Assembly: GCF_037914945.1 (NCBI RefSeq) | Contig: NZ_CP149787.1 | Span: forward strand, 3,774,125-3,838,124 | Direction: 5' to 3' | DNA: 64,000 bases | From: Haloterrigena sp. KLK7 | Lineage (GTDB): Archaea > Halobacteriota > Halobacteria > Halobacteriales > Natrialbaceae | Shown here: positions 10,256 to 18,938 of the stretch, in pieces | Layout of the letters: each line of letters opens with the position of its first letter | Position numbering within the stretch: the first letter of the stretch is position 1 | Notes under the pieces: model-generated | Databases searched by the model: none | Told to the model about the DNA's origin: nothing | The model's input: the letters and a program-made list of their open reading frames with translations, nothing else | Program-made: the position numbers and the translations under genes

Positions 10256-10816
10256 ATGGCAGACGTAGCTATCGTCGGCGGCGGTCCCGCCGGCCTGAGC
10301 GCCGCACTGTACGCAGCGAAGAACGACCTCGAGACGATCGTCTTCGACACGGACGAGTCGTGGATGCACAAAGCGCACCTCTTCAACTACCCCGCCGTTC
10401 GCAGTCTCAGCGGCGACGAGTTCCTCGAGATCTCCCGCGGCCAGGCCCGCGACCGCGGCGCGACGCTGCATGAGGACGAAGTGACCGCCGTCGAGGAGAC
10501 CGACGACGGGTTCGTCGTGCGGACGGCCGACGACGAGTACGCCGCGACGTACGTCGTCCTCGCGACGGGCGGCGACCGGAGCCTCGCCGAGGACCTCGGC
10601 TGCGAGTTCACCGACGAGGAGGTCGTCGACGTGAACCTCGACATGGAGACCACCGTCGAGAACGTGTACGCGACCGGCGCGATGGCCCGACCGGAGAAGT
10701 GGCAGGCGGTCATCGCGGCCGGCGACGGCGCCGCCGCCGTCCTCGACATCCTCTCTGAGGAGAAGGGCGAGTACTACCACGACTTCGACATGCCGTCGGA
10801 CGTGCCGGAGCTATAG
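10256..10816 (+). CDS. Small FAD-dependent oxidoreductase (thioredoxin reductase-like)
   Basis: 186 residues, about half the length of thioredoxin reductase. The FAD dinucleotide-binding motif GGGPAGLSAALYAAK is at residues 7-21, and the closing FAD motif VENVYATGAM followed by Ala-rich helix AVIAAGDGAAAVLDIL is present. The NAD(P)H-binding domain and the redox CxxC of thioredoxin reductase are absent. Such short proteins are common in haloarchaea; they may need a partner or use another reductant. Paired with pirin and an HxlR regulator, a role in electrophile, quinone or disulfide stress is likely, but this is inference. Confidence 0.85.
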   Translation: MADVAIVGGGPAGLSAALYAAKNDLETIVFDTDESWMHKAHLFNYPAVRSLSGDEFLEISRGQARDRGATLHEDEVTAVEETDDGFVVRTADDEYAATYVVLATGGDRSLAEDLGCEFTDEEVVDVNLDMETTVENVYATGAMARPEKWQAVIAAGDGAAAVLDILSEEKGEYYHDFDMPSDVPEL

Positions 10817-10873
10817 GACGCCGCGACGACCGATCTCGGGACGCCGATTTTTCGACGACCGACTCCCGTAGCG

Positions 10874-11488
10874 CTACTCCTCGAGGTACAGCGAGTCGAG
10901 GATGAACTCGCGGATGGCCCGTCGGGCTTCTTCCGGCGCATCCTCGTGACCGAGCGAGAGCCGCCGCTCTCGAGCCGCGTGAATGACGTCGGTGACGAGC
11001 TGGCCCATCCGTTCGGCGTCGACCTCGCGGAACGCGCCCTGCTCGATGCCGTCTTCGATGACCGTCACGATCCCCCCGCGGAGCCGGTCGTAGTGCTCGT
11101 TGAACAGTTCCCGGTGTTCCTCGTCGTTCTGTGCGTGGGCGTACAGTTCGTGGTACACCTTCATCCGATCCCAGTGGCTGAAGTCGTCGAACTCCGGTCC
11201 GAACAGGCAGCGGTCGATCCGCGTCTCGAGCTCCGAACGGGGGTCCGTTTCGTCGTCGACTTCGACGCTGCCCTCGTACTGATCGATGACGTACTCGAGA
11301 AACGACGACAGGAGGTCGTACTTCCCGTCGTAATGGTAGTGGATCACCTGCCGGGAGAGCTCCATCTCCTCGCCGATATCGCGGACTCGCAGGTCCGAGT
11401 ACCCGTGCTCGCTCAGCGCTCGAAAGGTGGCCTCCATGATCACGTCTCGGGTGTCTCGAGGCTCGACCTGCCCGTCCGAATCGCTCAT
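10874..11488 (-). CDS. TetR/AcrR family transcriptional regulator
   Basis: 204 residues. The N-terminal TetR helix-turn-helix is clear: RDVIMEATFRALSEHGYSDL, then MELSRQVIHYHYDGKYDLL. The rest is an alpha-helical ligand domain resembling haloarchaeal regulators beside efflux genes. I prefer the ATG at 11488 (MSDSDGQVEPRD); an in-frame ATG at 11530 would add 14 residues. No efflux gene is adjacent, so the target is unknown. It is convergent with the flavoprotein gene. Confidence 0.9.
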   Translation of the reverse strand: MSDSDGQVEPRDTRDVIMEATFRALSEHGYSDLRVRDIGEEMELSRQVIHYHYDGKYDLLSSFLEYVIDQYEGSVEVDDETDPRSELETRIDRCLFGPEFDDFSHWDRMKVYHELYAHAQNDEEHRELFNEHYDRLRGGIVTVIEDGIEQGAFREVDAERMGQLVTDVIHAARERRLSLGHEDAPEEARRAIREFILDSLYLEE

Positions 11489-11767
11489 GTCGTCAGTCGT
11501 CGAGAGGGAGCCATAAATCGGTTTCTCCATCCGGGAGCGGCGCGGTTCGGCCGCTGGTCGAAACGAGTTCGACGCGCCTGCGCAGGGATCTCGAACCGTC
11601 GAAGGAGCTCCGTCGGTTCGGCCGCGAACGGAGCGGATTCGCTGCGTTCGGCCTCCTCACTGCGACTCGAGCGGCAGGAGGCAGACGCTCGTATCGAACC
11701 CACCGGAGATGGGGAACGCGATGCGGTCCGCGTCGTTCGTAGTGGTGGATGCCGTTAGCTTGCCCCC

Positions 11768-12625
11768 TCAGTCCGCGAAGTGCTCGCCGGCCAGCAGTTC
11801 GCTCTTCTCGTACTCCTCGCGGGTCTCGGTGCCGCTGATCTGTGCGACCTCCTCGGGGACCGAGACCAGCGAGTAGCCGACGTCGCGGCCGACCGCGACC
11901 GTGTCGACGTCCGGAATGATCATCACCTCGACGTTCGGGTGGTCGCCGTACACCTCGTTGATCAGCTCCTTGCGCTCCTGTGCGGTCAGCGGGTTCTTCT
12001 CGCTGAGTTCGGTGTCGCGGATGCCGATGACGACCTCCTTCCCGTTGTCGGCGGCCGAGTCGATGATCGTCCGGTGGCCGTCGTGGAGCGGCTGCCAGCG
12101 GCCGATGAAGATGTGGCTCGGATCGAACTTGAAGTTCAGTTCGTCGTTGATCTCCTTGAGCGTCTCCTCCGTGGAGTGGGTCGCGGTCCGCACCTCGAGT
12201 TCGGCCTCGCCGGGTTCGGGTTCCTCGAAGGGGGCGTCGACGCCCGTGAAGTTCTCGATCTCGCCCTCGCGGGCCTGCTCGTACAGCCCCTTCTCGTCGC
12301 GGTCCTCGCAGACGTCGACCGGCGCCTTGACGTGGACGAACGAGACGTCGTCGACGATGTCGTGGATCAGCTTGCGCTGCTCCCGATAGGGCGTGATGAA
12401 CGACGCGATGACGTCGAAGTTCTGCTCGTTGAGACACTGGGCGATGCCGGCGGCGCGCCGCAGGTTCTCGGTCCGGTCTTCCTTCGAGAACCCGAGGTCG
12501 GTGTTGAGCGTCTCCCGGAGGTAGTCGCCGTCGAGGTGGACCGTTTTCGGGCCGACCAGTCCCTCGGCGAGGGTCGTCTTGCCGGCGCTGGGGAGGCCGA
12601 ACAGCCAGGTGGTCTCCCCCGGCAT
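11768..12625 (-). CDS. APS kinase fused to a HIGH-type nucleotidyltransferase
   Basis: 285 residues. Residues 1-170 are an APS kinase: Walker A GLPSAGKTT, the APS-binding run LDGDYLRETLNTDLGFS, DRTENLRR, and DEKGLYEQAREGEIENFTG. Residues 175-285 form an adenylyl/cytidylyltransferase-like domain with GRWQPLHDGH near its start and ISGTETREEY near its end. APS kinase makes PAPS from APS. The second domain could be an ATP-sulfurylase-like adenylyltransferase, giving a compact PAPS synthase, or an NMN-adenylyltransferase relative; the motifs cannot decide. The ATG overlaps the upstream stop by one base (TGATG). It is the last gene of an operon that starts with a sulfotransferase, the expected PAPS user. 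Confidence 0.88.
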   Translation of the reverse strand: MPGETTWLFGLPSAGKTTLAEGLVGPKTVHLDGDYLRETLNTDLGFSKEDRTENLRRAAGIAQCLNEQNFDVIASFITPYREQRKLIHDIVDDVSFVHVKAPVDVCEDRDEKGLYEQAREGEIENFTGVDAPFEEPEPGEAELEVRTATHSTEETLKEINDELNFKFDPSHIFIGRWQPLHDGHRTIIDSAADNGKEVVIGIRDTELSEKNPLTAQERKELINEVYGDHPNVEVMIIPDVDTVAVGRDVGYSLVSVPEEVAQISGTETREEYEKSELLAGEHFAD

Positions 12626-13491
12626 CAGTCGACCCTCCCCGTGAGGCAGGCCAGTCCGCCCGCTCCGGCTCGAATGGCCTCGACGCTGGTGGTTTCGACG
12701 CTGTACGAGTCCGCGAGTTTCGATTCCGCGTTGGGTGTGTCGTCTGGCATGAAGATCGTCTCGTCGGTCGCGATCGTGAAATTCATCGCCTGTTTCCGGA
12801 CGACCTCCTCGGTCTCGTCGAACTCGAGGAAGCCGTCGTAGCACTGTTCCAATCGTTCGAGGACCTCGTCCGCGATCTTGTCCGGACGGATCGCCGCGCG
12901 ACCGTCCGGGAGGGGCCGAAGCGCGCCCATCAGGTGCTGGACGTCGTCGCTGATCCGGACGGTCGTCGTCTCGGCGTCGACAACTGAGGCGAACCGCTCG
13001 GCGGCCGCCGCTGTCCCGCGCTGGCCGACGCCGAGGACCAGTCCCGAATTCGAGGGAATCGCGTTGCTGACCTCGAAGTACTCGCCGGCTCGGAAGGGGA
13101 CGACCGGATCGTAGCCGCGCTCGTGGGCGAACGCGAAGTACTCCGGTTCCTCGGGTTTTCGAACCTCCGAGGCCATCCGCGAGAGGTACAGATCGCCGTC
13201 GAACCCGAGGAACGCGTCGGCGCTGTAGACCGCGTTCGGATGGGGTGACTCCCGGACGACCGTCTCGACGCCGTGGGCCTCGAGGCGGTCCCGGTAGGCC
13301 AGCACCTCCTCGTTGAACGCCTCGGCGTCGGGCGCCTCGAGGAACTGGTAGGCGTCGGGGTCGTCCGCGGGCGTCTCGGCCAGCGTACAGAGGAACGCGG
13401 TCTCGAGCGTGCCGCAGTAGTCGCCGCCTTCCGGCGCGTCGCGGTGCTCGTAGGCCCCGCCGTGGTAGGCCGCGGCGTCGGTCAGATCCAC
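12625..13491 (-). CDS. Guidance: guanidino-group-modifying enzyme (DDAH/amidinotransferase-like) homologue
   Basis: 288 residues of the arginine deiminase/DDAH superfamily. The catalytic triad is readable: Asp92 in YSADAFLGFDGDLYLS, His186 in DDVQHLMGAL and Cys282 in AGGLACLTGRVD. RMASEVRKPE matches the loop that follows the first acidic strand in DDAH. The usual EGGD motif is replaced by YFEVSNAIP, so substrate specificity may be new. Family members hydrolyse or transfer amidino groups of arginine derivatives. GTG start, with GGAGG about 8 nt upstream. It lies between the sulfotransferase (25 bp gap) and the APS kinase fusion (1 bp overlap), so it probably acts on the same, unknown, product. 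Confidence 0.78.
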   Translation of the reverse strand: MDLTDAAAYHGGAYEHRDAPEGGDYCGTLETAFLCTLAETPADDPDAYQFLEAPDAEAFNEEVLAYRDRLEAHGVETVVRESPHPNAVYSADAFLGFDGDLYLSRMASEVRKPEEPEYFAFAHERGYDPVVPFRAGEYFEVSNAIPSNSGLVLGVGQRGTAAAAERFASVVDAETTTVRISDDVQHLMGALRPLPDGRAAIRPDKIADEVLERLEQCYDGFLEFDETEEVVRKQAMNFTIATDETIFMPDDTPNAESKLADSYSVETTSVEAIRAGAGGLACLTGRVD

Positions 13492-13516
13492 GTCGATCCC
13501 TCCGCGCTCAGGTCCG

Positions 13517-14740
13517 TCAGATCCATTCTGACTCCTCGGTGTACCCCAGTTCCTCGACGACGGTCTCGTATGGCTCGCCGGCCCGGTCGAGGGCGCCCTC
13601 GACGAGGTCTTCCCGGTCGCGCCAGCGGGCGCGTTCCGGCTCCTTCGTCGTCATCACCTGATTGAGGTCGTCGACGTTCGCCTCGAGCAGGTCGGAGTCG
13701 CCGAGGCCGGCGAACTCGACGATGTCGGCGACGGTCGACGCGGTGTCGGTGAGGAGATCCTCGAACCGGGCCCGGTGGACGTCGTCGAACGCGTCGCGCC
13801 CGTCGAGGATGTGGCGGTGAGCGCCCGTCCACTGCTTCAGGCACTCGTCGATGAGCCGTCCCTCCCGCTCCCACGCCGGCGGGAGGTCGTAGTTCCACAG
13901 CGAGCCGTCGTACCCCTCGAGGTCGAGGTCGCCGACGTCGTACGTCTGGAACCCCCTGTTGAGCCGCCAGCCGTCGTAGAGGCCGTTGATCGACGCGGCC
14001 GGGTTCCGCGAGAGGTGGACGAGGTCGACGTCCGTCTCGGGGAACAGCCGCTCGCGGATCCACGGGAGCCGGTAAGCGTCGACGCTCGTCTTCAGGACGA
14101 GCGTCTTCTCGAAGTCGTCCCCCCTGAGCCCGCGCTTGTGGTCGTGGGATGTGATGAACGGCCGTTCCTCGATGGCCTCCCGCTCGACCGGTTCGTCGGC
14201 GTCCCCGTCCGCGAACTCGTCGTAGTGGATCGGCGAGACGCCCTCGGCCTCGAGGGCGTCCGCGAGCGAGGCGCCGTCGAGCAACCGCTCGCGCAGCCGC
14301 TCGTAGGGGAGGTCCCGGTCCGGGAACTGGAGGGGGAGCCTGAGCAGGGCGTTGTCGACGCGGTGGGTCCGGTCGCCGTCGCTCACGGTCGCGCCGACGT
14401 CGCTTAGGAGATCCGTCAAGAGCCGCTCCCGATCGAACGACTCGAAATCGGCGGGGACGTGGTCGGAGTCGAACTCGGGGTAGCAGACCCCGTTGAGGGT
14501 GTACCACTTCCCGTGCTCCCCGTCGGGGCTACACGTCGCTTCGTGATGCCGGAGGACGTCGAAGAGGAGGCTGCTGCCGCCCCGCGACGCCGAGGCGATC
14601 AGGAGAACGCTCTCGAAGTCGTCCGCCCGGTGCTCCGAGAGGACCGAGCGTTTCCCGTCCGCGATGACGTTCTCTCGTACGTGTCGATACTTCCGTCGCG
14701 CCTGTTCTTGGGGGTCACCCAGCGGCTCCTCGAGGCTCAT
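13517..14740 (-). CDS. PAPS-dependent sulfotransferase
   Basis: 407 residues. The 5'-phosphosulfate loop is LLIASASRGGSSLLFDVL (about 46-63). The 3'-phosphate motif is VHLSRNPAASINGLYDG, and a further basic/aromatic stretch HLDGRDAFDDVHRARFEDL follows. No signal peptide, so it works in the cytoplasm. It moves sulfate from PAPS to an acceptor hydroxyl or amine; the acceptor is unknown. Known haloarchaeal sulfated molecules include glycolipids and S-layer glycans. First gene of a three-gene operon with a DDAH-like enzyme and an APS-kinase fusion. A hairpin holds its ribosome-binding site. Confidence 0.88.
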   Translation of the reverse strand: MSLEEPLGDPQEQARRKYRHVRENVIADGKRSVLSEHRADDFESVLLIASASRGGSSLLFDVLRHHEATCSPDGEHGKWYTLNGVCYPEFDSDHVPADFESFDRERLLTDLLSDVGATVSDGDRTHRVDNALLRLPLQFPDRDLPYERLRERLLDGASLADALEAEGVSPIHYDEFADGDADEPVEREAIEERPFITSHDHKRGLRGDDFEKTLVLKTSVDAYRLPWIRERLFPETDVDLVHLSRNPAASINGLYDGWRLNRGFQTYDVGDLDLEGYDGSLWNYDLPPAWEREGRLIDECLKQWTGAHRHILDGRDAFDDVHRARFEDLLTDTASTVADIVEFAGLGDSDLLEANVDDLNQVMTTKEPERARWRDREDLVEGALDRAGEPYETVVEELGYTEESEWI

Positions 14741-14763
14741 CGATCACCCTCCATCGGTGATCG
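14741..14763 (-). promoter_or_regulatory. Hairpin enclosing the sulfotransferase ribosome-binding site
   Basis: Arms CGATCACC and GGTGATCG (8 bp, perfect) flank a 7-nt loop immediately before the ATG. The Shine-Dalgarno bases GGAGG lie partly in the loop and partly in the downstream arm, so folding would hide the site. This could give translational control, or it may simply reflect the GGTGATCG Shine-Dalgarno sequence pairing by chance. Confidence 0.5.
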
Positions 14764-15208
14764 CCTCGAGTCGGTCCGCCGGCGGCGCTGCCGCTGGCGG
14801 TCGCTGGATACCCGTAGACGTGGCTGTGATCATCTCTCGTGCTCTCGCCGACCCCCGCTGCGGCCGAAGGTGGCTGTGCCGCCGCGGATCCGATCGGACC
14901 CGACGGGAATCGACTACGTAGTCCCATACCTGCCAGCTAAAACAAAGACAAGCTTTCGCATGCGGGGAAGGAGGGAGTTTCTGCCAGGGGTCGGAACGCC
15001 GCAATACCACCGTACACGCGCACAGCGGCCGTCTATCGACCGACGCGGCGGCGAAAACCGACGGGTTTCTGCCACAGACGGGATCGATGTCTGCGTAGAC
15101 CACGGGCGCTCGAGGCAAACGACCATAGCGCGGCCGCCGCGTCACGGAACGCTAGAATCCCCGTAAAGTACATCCTCGCTGAGACTCATATATGGAGACT
15201 AACAGTCG
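14764..15208. other. Intergenic region between sulfation operon and resolvase-like gene
   Basis: About 445 bp between divergent genes. It holds a perfect 12-bp palindrome GACTACGTAGTC at 14912-14923 and, at 14938-14950, an A-rich stretch that reads TTTGTTTTAGC on the minus strand, a possible TATA region for the sulfotransferase transcript. On the plus strand CATATATGG near 15188 and TAAAG near 15164 could serve the resolvase-like gene. No convincing gene is seen. Confidence 0.5.
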
Positions 15209-15886
15209 ATGGTCGAGACAACGACAGCGGTCTACGTTCGCGACACGGAGGCCACCGATTCGGCGGCGGCGCAGCGCGAACTGGCGCTCGACTACGCCAC
15301 GTCGGTACTGGGACTCGATCGAGAGGAGATCACGGTGCTCTCCGACACCGCCCTGAAGGGTCGCGAGGCCCCGTCCTCGGGCGATCAGGAGCTGTTCGAA
15401 CTCGCCGCGGCGGGCGACATCGAGCGCGTGATCGTTCGCGACGCCGCCCGGATCGCCACGAACATGCGGGACCTCAACGACCGTATCAGGGAGCTCCTCG
15501 ACGACGACGTCGCCGTTCACGTCATCGATCCGGGGCTCCGGCTCGGCGACTCGAGGCCGGAGCTCGACACCGCGGTCGACGACCGCACGATGCTCCGCGC
15601 GCTCGGCATCGCCGCGGAACTCGAGGCGGCGGTGAGCAGCGAACGGACCAGAGAGGGAATCGCCGCCGCCCAGGCGGAGGGCAAACACGTCGGACGGCCG
15701 CCGTTCGGCTTCGATAGCGATGGAAACGGCAACCTCGTTCCCAACGAGAACTTCGAGACCGCGCTGGCGGTCATCGAACAGATCGAGGCCGGCGACAGCA
15801 AGCGCTCGACGGCGCGGGACGCCGGCATCACCCGAGCGACGGTCCGCAATATCGTGAACCGGAAGGACCTCTATCGCTTCGGCTAA
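15209..15886 (+). CDS. Serine recombinase (resolvase)-like protein, probably without catalytic serine
   Basis: 225 residues. The fold is that of the resolvase N-terminal domain: strand TAVYVRDTE, an AQRELALDYA helix, IERVIVRDAARIATNMRDLNDRI, then the long helix around SSERTREGIAAAQAEGKHVG and GRPPFGFD, ending in a small helix-turn-helix (STARDAGITRATVRNIVNR). In active enzymes the first strand ends YxRVS; here it is YVRDT, with Thr13 in place of Ser, and the DRLxR motif is also changed. It may be a DNA-binding protein derived from a resolvase, and haloarchaeal chromosomes carry several such relatives. No attachment site or other mobile gene is adjacent. Confidence 0.82.
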   Translation: MVETTTAVYVRDTEATDSAAAQRELALDYATSVLGLDREEITVLSDTALKGREAPSSGDQELFELAAAGDIERVIVRDAARIATNMRDLNDRIRELLDDDVAVHVIDPGLRLGDSRPELDTAVDDRTMLRALGIAAELEAAVSSERTREGIAAAQAEGKHVGRPPFGFDSDGNGNLVPNENFETALAVIEQIEAGDSKRSTARDAGITRATVRNIVNRKDLYRFG

Positions 15887-15999
15887 GACCGCTCGTCGCC
15901 GTCGCTCGTTTCGACGTCGTGACGACCGGTGAACGTCGACCGATGCACGAACGTGCATATAGAAACCCCTTTACTCCCCGACTTCCACCACTGACGTGA

Positions 16000-18201
16000 A
16001 TGAGTCTTGCCGATTCGGACCGCGAACTCGTCGTCGAGGAACTGGACCGGGAGCCCACCCCGGCCGAGGCGGCGCTGTTCGAGAACCTCTGGAGCGAACA
16101 CTGCGCGTACCGCTCCTCGCGACCCCTCCTCTCCGCGTTCGACAGCGAGGGCGAGCAGGTCGTCGTCGGGCCGGGCGACGACGCGGCGGTCGTCGCGCTG
16201 CCGTCGGCTGACGCCGACGACGATCGCGCCGGCGGGCGCGCAGACGATGAAACGTACATCACGCTGGGGATCGAGAGCCACAACCACCCCTCCTACGTCG
16301 ACCCGTTCGACGGCGCCGCGACGGGCGTCGGCGGGATCGTCCGGGACACGCTCTCGATGGGCGCCTACCCGATCGCGCTGGCGGACTCGCTGTACTTCGG
16401 CGAGTTCGACGCCGATCACTCCCGGTACCTCCTCGAGGGCGTCGTGGAGGGGATCAGCCACTACGGGAACTGTATCGGCGTCCCCACGGTCGCGGGCAGC
16501 GTCGACTTCCACCCCGACTACGAGGGTAATCCGCTGGTCAACGTCGCCTGCGTCGGTCTCACGAACGAGGAGCGACTCGTCACCGCCGAAGCGCAGGAGC
16601 CGGGCAACAAACTCGTCCTCGTCGGGAACGGCACCGGTCGCGACGGCCTCGGCGGCGCCTCCTTCGCCAGCGAGGACCTCGCGGAGGACGCCGAGACCGA
16701 GGACCGGCCCGCCGTGCAGGTCGGCGACCCTTACACCGAGAAACTGCTCATCGAGGCCAACGAGCGACTCGTCGACGAGGGCCTGATCGAGTCGGCCCGC
16801 GACCTCGGCGCCGCCGGCCTCGGCGGCGCCTCGAGCGAACTGGTCGCCAAGGGCGGCCTCGGCGCCGACATCGAACTCGAGCGGGTCCACCAGCGCGAAC
16901 CGAACATGAACGCGCTGGAGATCCTGCTCGCCGAGTCTCAGGAGCGGATGTGCTACGAGGTCGAGCCGGAGAACGTCGACCGCGTGCGCGAGATCGCCGA
17001 GCGGTTCGACCTCGGCTGTTCGGTCATCGGCGAGGTCACCGAGGACACCTACACCTGCACGTTCGAGGGCGAGACGGTCGTCGACGTCGACGCCTACTTC
17101 CTCGGCGAGGGCGCGCCGATGAACGACCTCCCGTCCGAGAAACCGGCACGGCCCGAAACGGACCTCCCCGAGGTCGACCTCGAGGACGCCTTCGACGCGG
17201 TCGTCTCGAGCCCGAACACCGCCTCGAAGCGGTGGGTCTACCGCCAGTACGACCACGAGGTCGGCGTCCGCACCAGCGTCGGGCCGGGCGACGACGCAGC
17301 GATCATCGCGGTCCGAGAAGCGGAGCAAGGGCTCGCCATCTCCTCCGGCGCGGCGCCGAACTGGACCGACGTCGCGCCCTACGAGGGCGCTCGCGCCGTC
17401 GCCCTCGAGAACGCGACGAACATCGCGGCCAAGGGCGCGACCCCGCTCGCCGCCGTCGACTGTCTGAACGGCGGCAACCCGGAGAAACCCGACGTCTACG
17501 GCGGCTTCGAGGGGATCGTCGACGGCCTCGCCGAGATGTGCGAGACGCTGTCGACGCCGGTCGTCGGCGGGAACGTCTCGCTCTATAACGACTCCGTGGC
17601 GGGGCCGATTCCGCCGACGCCGACGCTCGCGATGGTCGGGACGAAAGCGGGCTACGACGCGCCGCCGCTGTCGGTCACGGCCGACGCCGACGACAGCCGA
17701 CTGCTGCTGGTCGGGGATCTCGGCCTCGAGGGCGACGCTCGACTGGGCGGCTCCGAGTACCTCGCCCGGTTCGACGGCAGCGACGCCTTCCCCGCGCTTC
17801 CGGACGATCCCGCCGCCGTCGTCGAGACCCTCGCCGCCGTCGCCGACGACGAGGACACCCTCGCGGTCCACGACGTCAGTCACGGCGGCCTCGCGGTCGC
17901 CCTCGCGGAGATGGTCAGCGACGACGCCGGCCTCGAGGTCTCGCTTCCCGTCTCCGAATCGCCCGACGACGCGACCGCCGCCGCCGCGGCGCTGTTCCAC
18001 GAACAGCCCGGCCGCGCCCTGATCCAGACCGCATCGCCCGACGCGGTCCGCGAGGCGCTCGACGGCGTCGCACCCGTCGTCGAACTCGGGTCCGCGACCG
18101 ACGACGGCCGACTCGAGCTGACGGTCGGCGATCGAACGATCGCGACCGACGCGGCCGCGATCCGCGAGCGACGCGAGACGATCGAGCGCGAACTCGAGTG
18201 A
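16000..18201 (+). CDS. purL: Phosphoribosylformylglycinamidine synthase subunit PurL
   Basis: 733 residues, the normal length for the small-type PurL. It uses ATP and ammonia from PurQ to convert FGAR to FGAM in purine biosynthesis. Visible motifs: [12 protein letters not shown] at the N-terminus with the conserved His, ATP and substrate region [50 protein letters not shown], and in the second half [22 protein letters not shown] and [18 protein letters not shown]-like CATATAG lies about 40 nt before the ATG. PurQ and PurS are not in the window, which is usual in haloarchaea. Confidence 0.97.
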   Translation: MSLADSDRELVVEELDREPTPAEAALFENLWSEHCAYRSSRPLLSAFDSEGEQVVVGPGDDAAVVALPSADADDDRAGGRADDETYITLGIESHNHPSYVDPFDGAATGVGGIVRDTLSMGAYPIALADSLYFGEFDADHSRYLLEGVVEGISHYGNCIGVPTVAGSVDFHPDYEGNPLVNVACVGLTNEERLVTAEAQEPGNKLVLVGNGTGRDGLGGASFASEDLAEDAETEDRPAVQVGDPYTEKLLIEANERLVDEGLIESARDLGAAGLGGASSELVAKGGLGADIELERVHQREPNMNALEILLAESQERMCYEVEPENVDRVREIAERFDLGCSVIGEVTEDTYTCTFEGETVVDVDAYFLGEGAPMNDLPSEKPARPETDLPEVDLEDAFDAVVSSPNTASKRWVYRQYDHEVGVRTSVGPGDDAAIIAVREAEQGLAISSGAAPNWTDVAPYEGARAVALENATNIAAKGATPLAAVDCLNGGNPEKPDVYGGFEGIVDGLAEMCETLSTPVVGGNVSLYNDSVAGPIPPTPTLAMVGTKAGYDAPPLSVTADADDSRLLLVGDLGLEGDARLGGSEYLARFDGSDAFPALPDDPAAVVETLAAVADDEDTLAVHDVSHGGLAVALAEMVSDDAGLEVSLPVSESPDDATAAAAALFHEQPGRALIQTASPDAVREALDGVAPVVELGSATDDGRLELTVGDRTIATDAAAIRERRETIERELE

Positions 18202-18325
18202 GCCGGCACGCGGTCGCGAGTCCGTCGCAGCCGTCGGCCGTCGCTTCTCCCCGCGGTCTGCCGATATCTTGATATACTCCCGGTACAATTGCTTCCACGA
18301 ATCGATACACCGGAGGACACCGTCA

Positions 18326-18919
18326 ATGGCCACTGATACCCCGTCCGTCCTGATCGTCGAAGACGAGCCCGATCTCGCGAACCTGTACGCCGCCTGGCTC
18401 GACGAGACCTGCGATCTCGAGACGGCCTACGACGGCGAGACCGCCCTCGACGCCATCGACGAGACGGTCGACATCGTCCTCCTCGATCGCCGAATGCCGG
18501 GGCTGTCCGGTGATACGATCCTCACGACGATCCGTGACCGTGGACTCGACTGCCGGGTCGCGATGGTCACGGCCGTGGAGCCGGACTTCGACATCATCGA
18601 GATGGGGTTCGACGATTACCTCGTCAAACCCGTCTCGAAGGAGGAACTGCGCCGGATCGTCGATCAGCTCGCCCTGCGCTCGAGCTACGACGAGCAGCTC
18701 CAGGAGTTCTTCGCGCTCGCCTCGAAGAAGGCGCTGCTGGACGCCCAGAAGACCGACGCCGAACTCAAATCCAGCCAGGAGTACGCCCGGCTGCGGGATC
18801 GGCTCGCGGTGCTTCGCGTCCAGGTCAACGACACGATGGAGGAACTGCTCGAGCAGGACGGGTATCGACAGCTCTGTCAGGATCTCACGCGCGATACGAT
18901 CCTGCAGGAGTCGGACTAA
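18326..18919 (+). CDS. HalX-domain response regulator
   Basis: 197 residues. Residues 5-115 are a receiver domain: acidic pair in VEDEPD, phospho-acceptor Asp54 in VLLDRRMPG, Thr82 in MVTAVEP and Lys101 in DYLVKPVS. Residues 117-190 match the HalX domain found in haloarchaeal regulators (coiled segment FFALASKKALLDAQKT, later LRDRLAVLRVQVNDTMEEL). There is no DNA-binding domain. I take the ATG at 18326, preceded by GGAGGA at 9-nt spacing. It converges on a PAS/GAF sensor kinase 20 bp away, an obvious partner candidate, although that kinase lacks the usual phospho-histidine. Confidence 0.93.
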   Translation: MATDTPSVLIVEDEPDLANLYAAWLDETCDLETAYDGETALDAIDETVDIVLLDRRMPGLSGDTILTTIRDRGLDCRVAMVTAVEPDFDIIEMGFDDYLVKPVSKEELRRIVDQLALRSSYDEQLQEFFALASKKALLDAQKTDAELKSSQEYARLRDRLAVLRVQVNDTMEELLEQDGYRQLCQDLTRDTILQESD

Positions 18920-18938
18920 CCGCCGGGAGTCGGACTTC

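Noticed and set aside
15146..15886. Resolvase-like gene as the marker of an integrated element
   Set aside because: No flanking direct repeats, transposase or cargo of different composition; the catalytic Ser also seems to be missing.
15883..18333. Very long open frame antisense to purL
   Set aside because: Its Arg/Asp/Val/Gly-rich composition is the mirror of a GC-rich gene; purL on the other strand has all family motifs.
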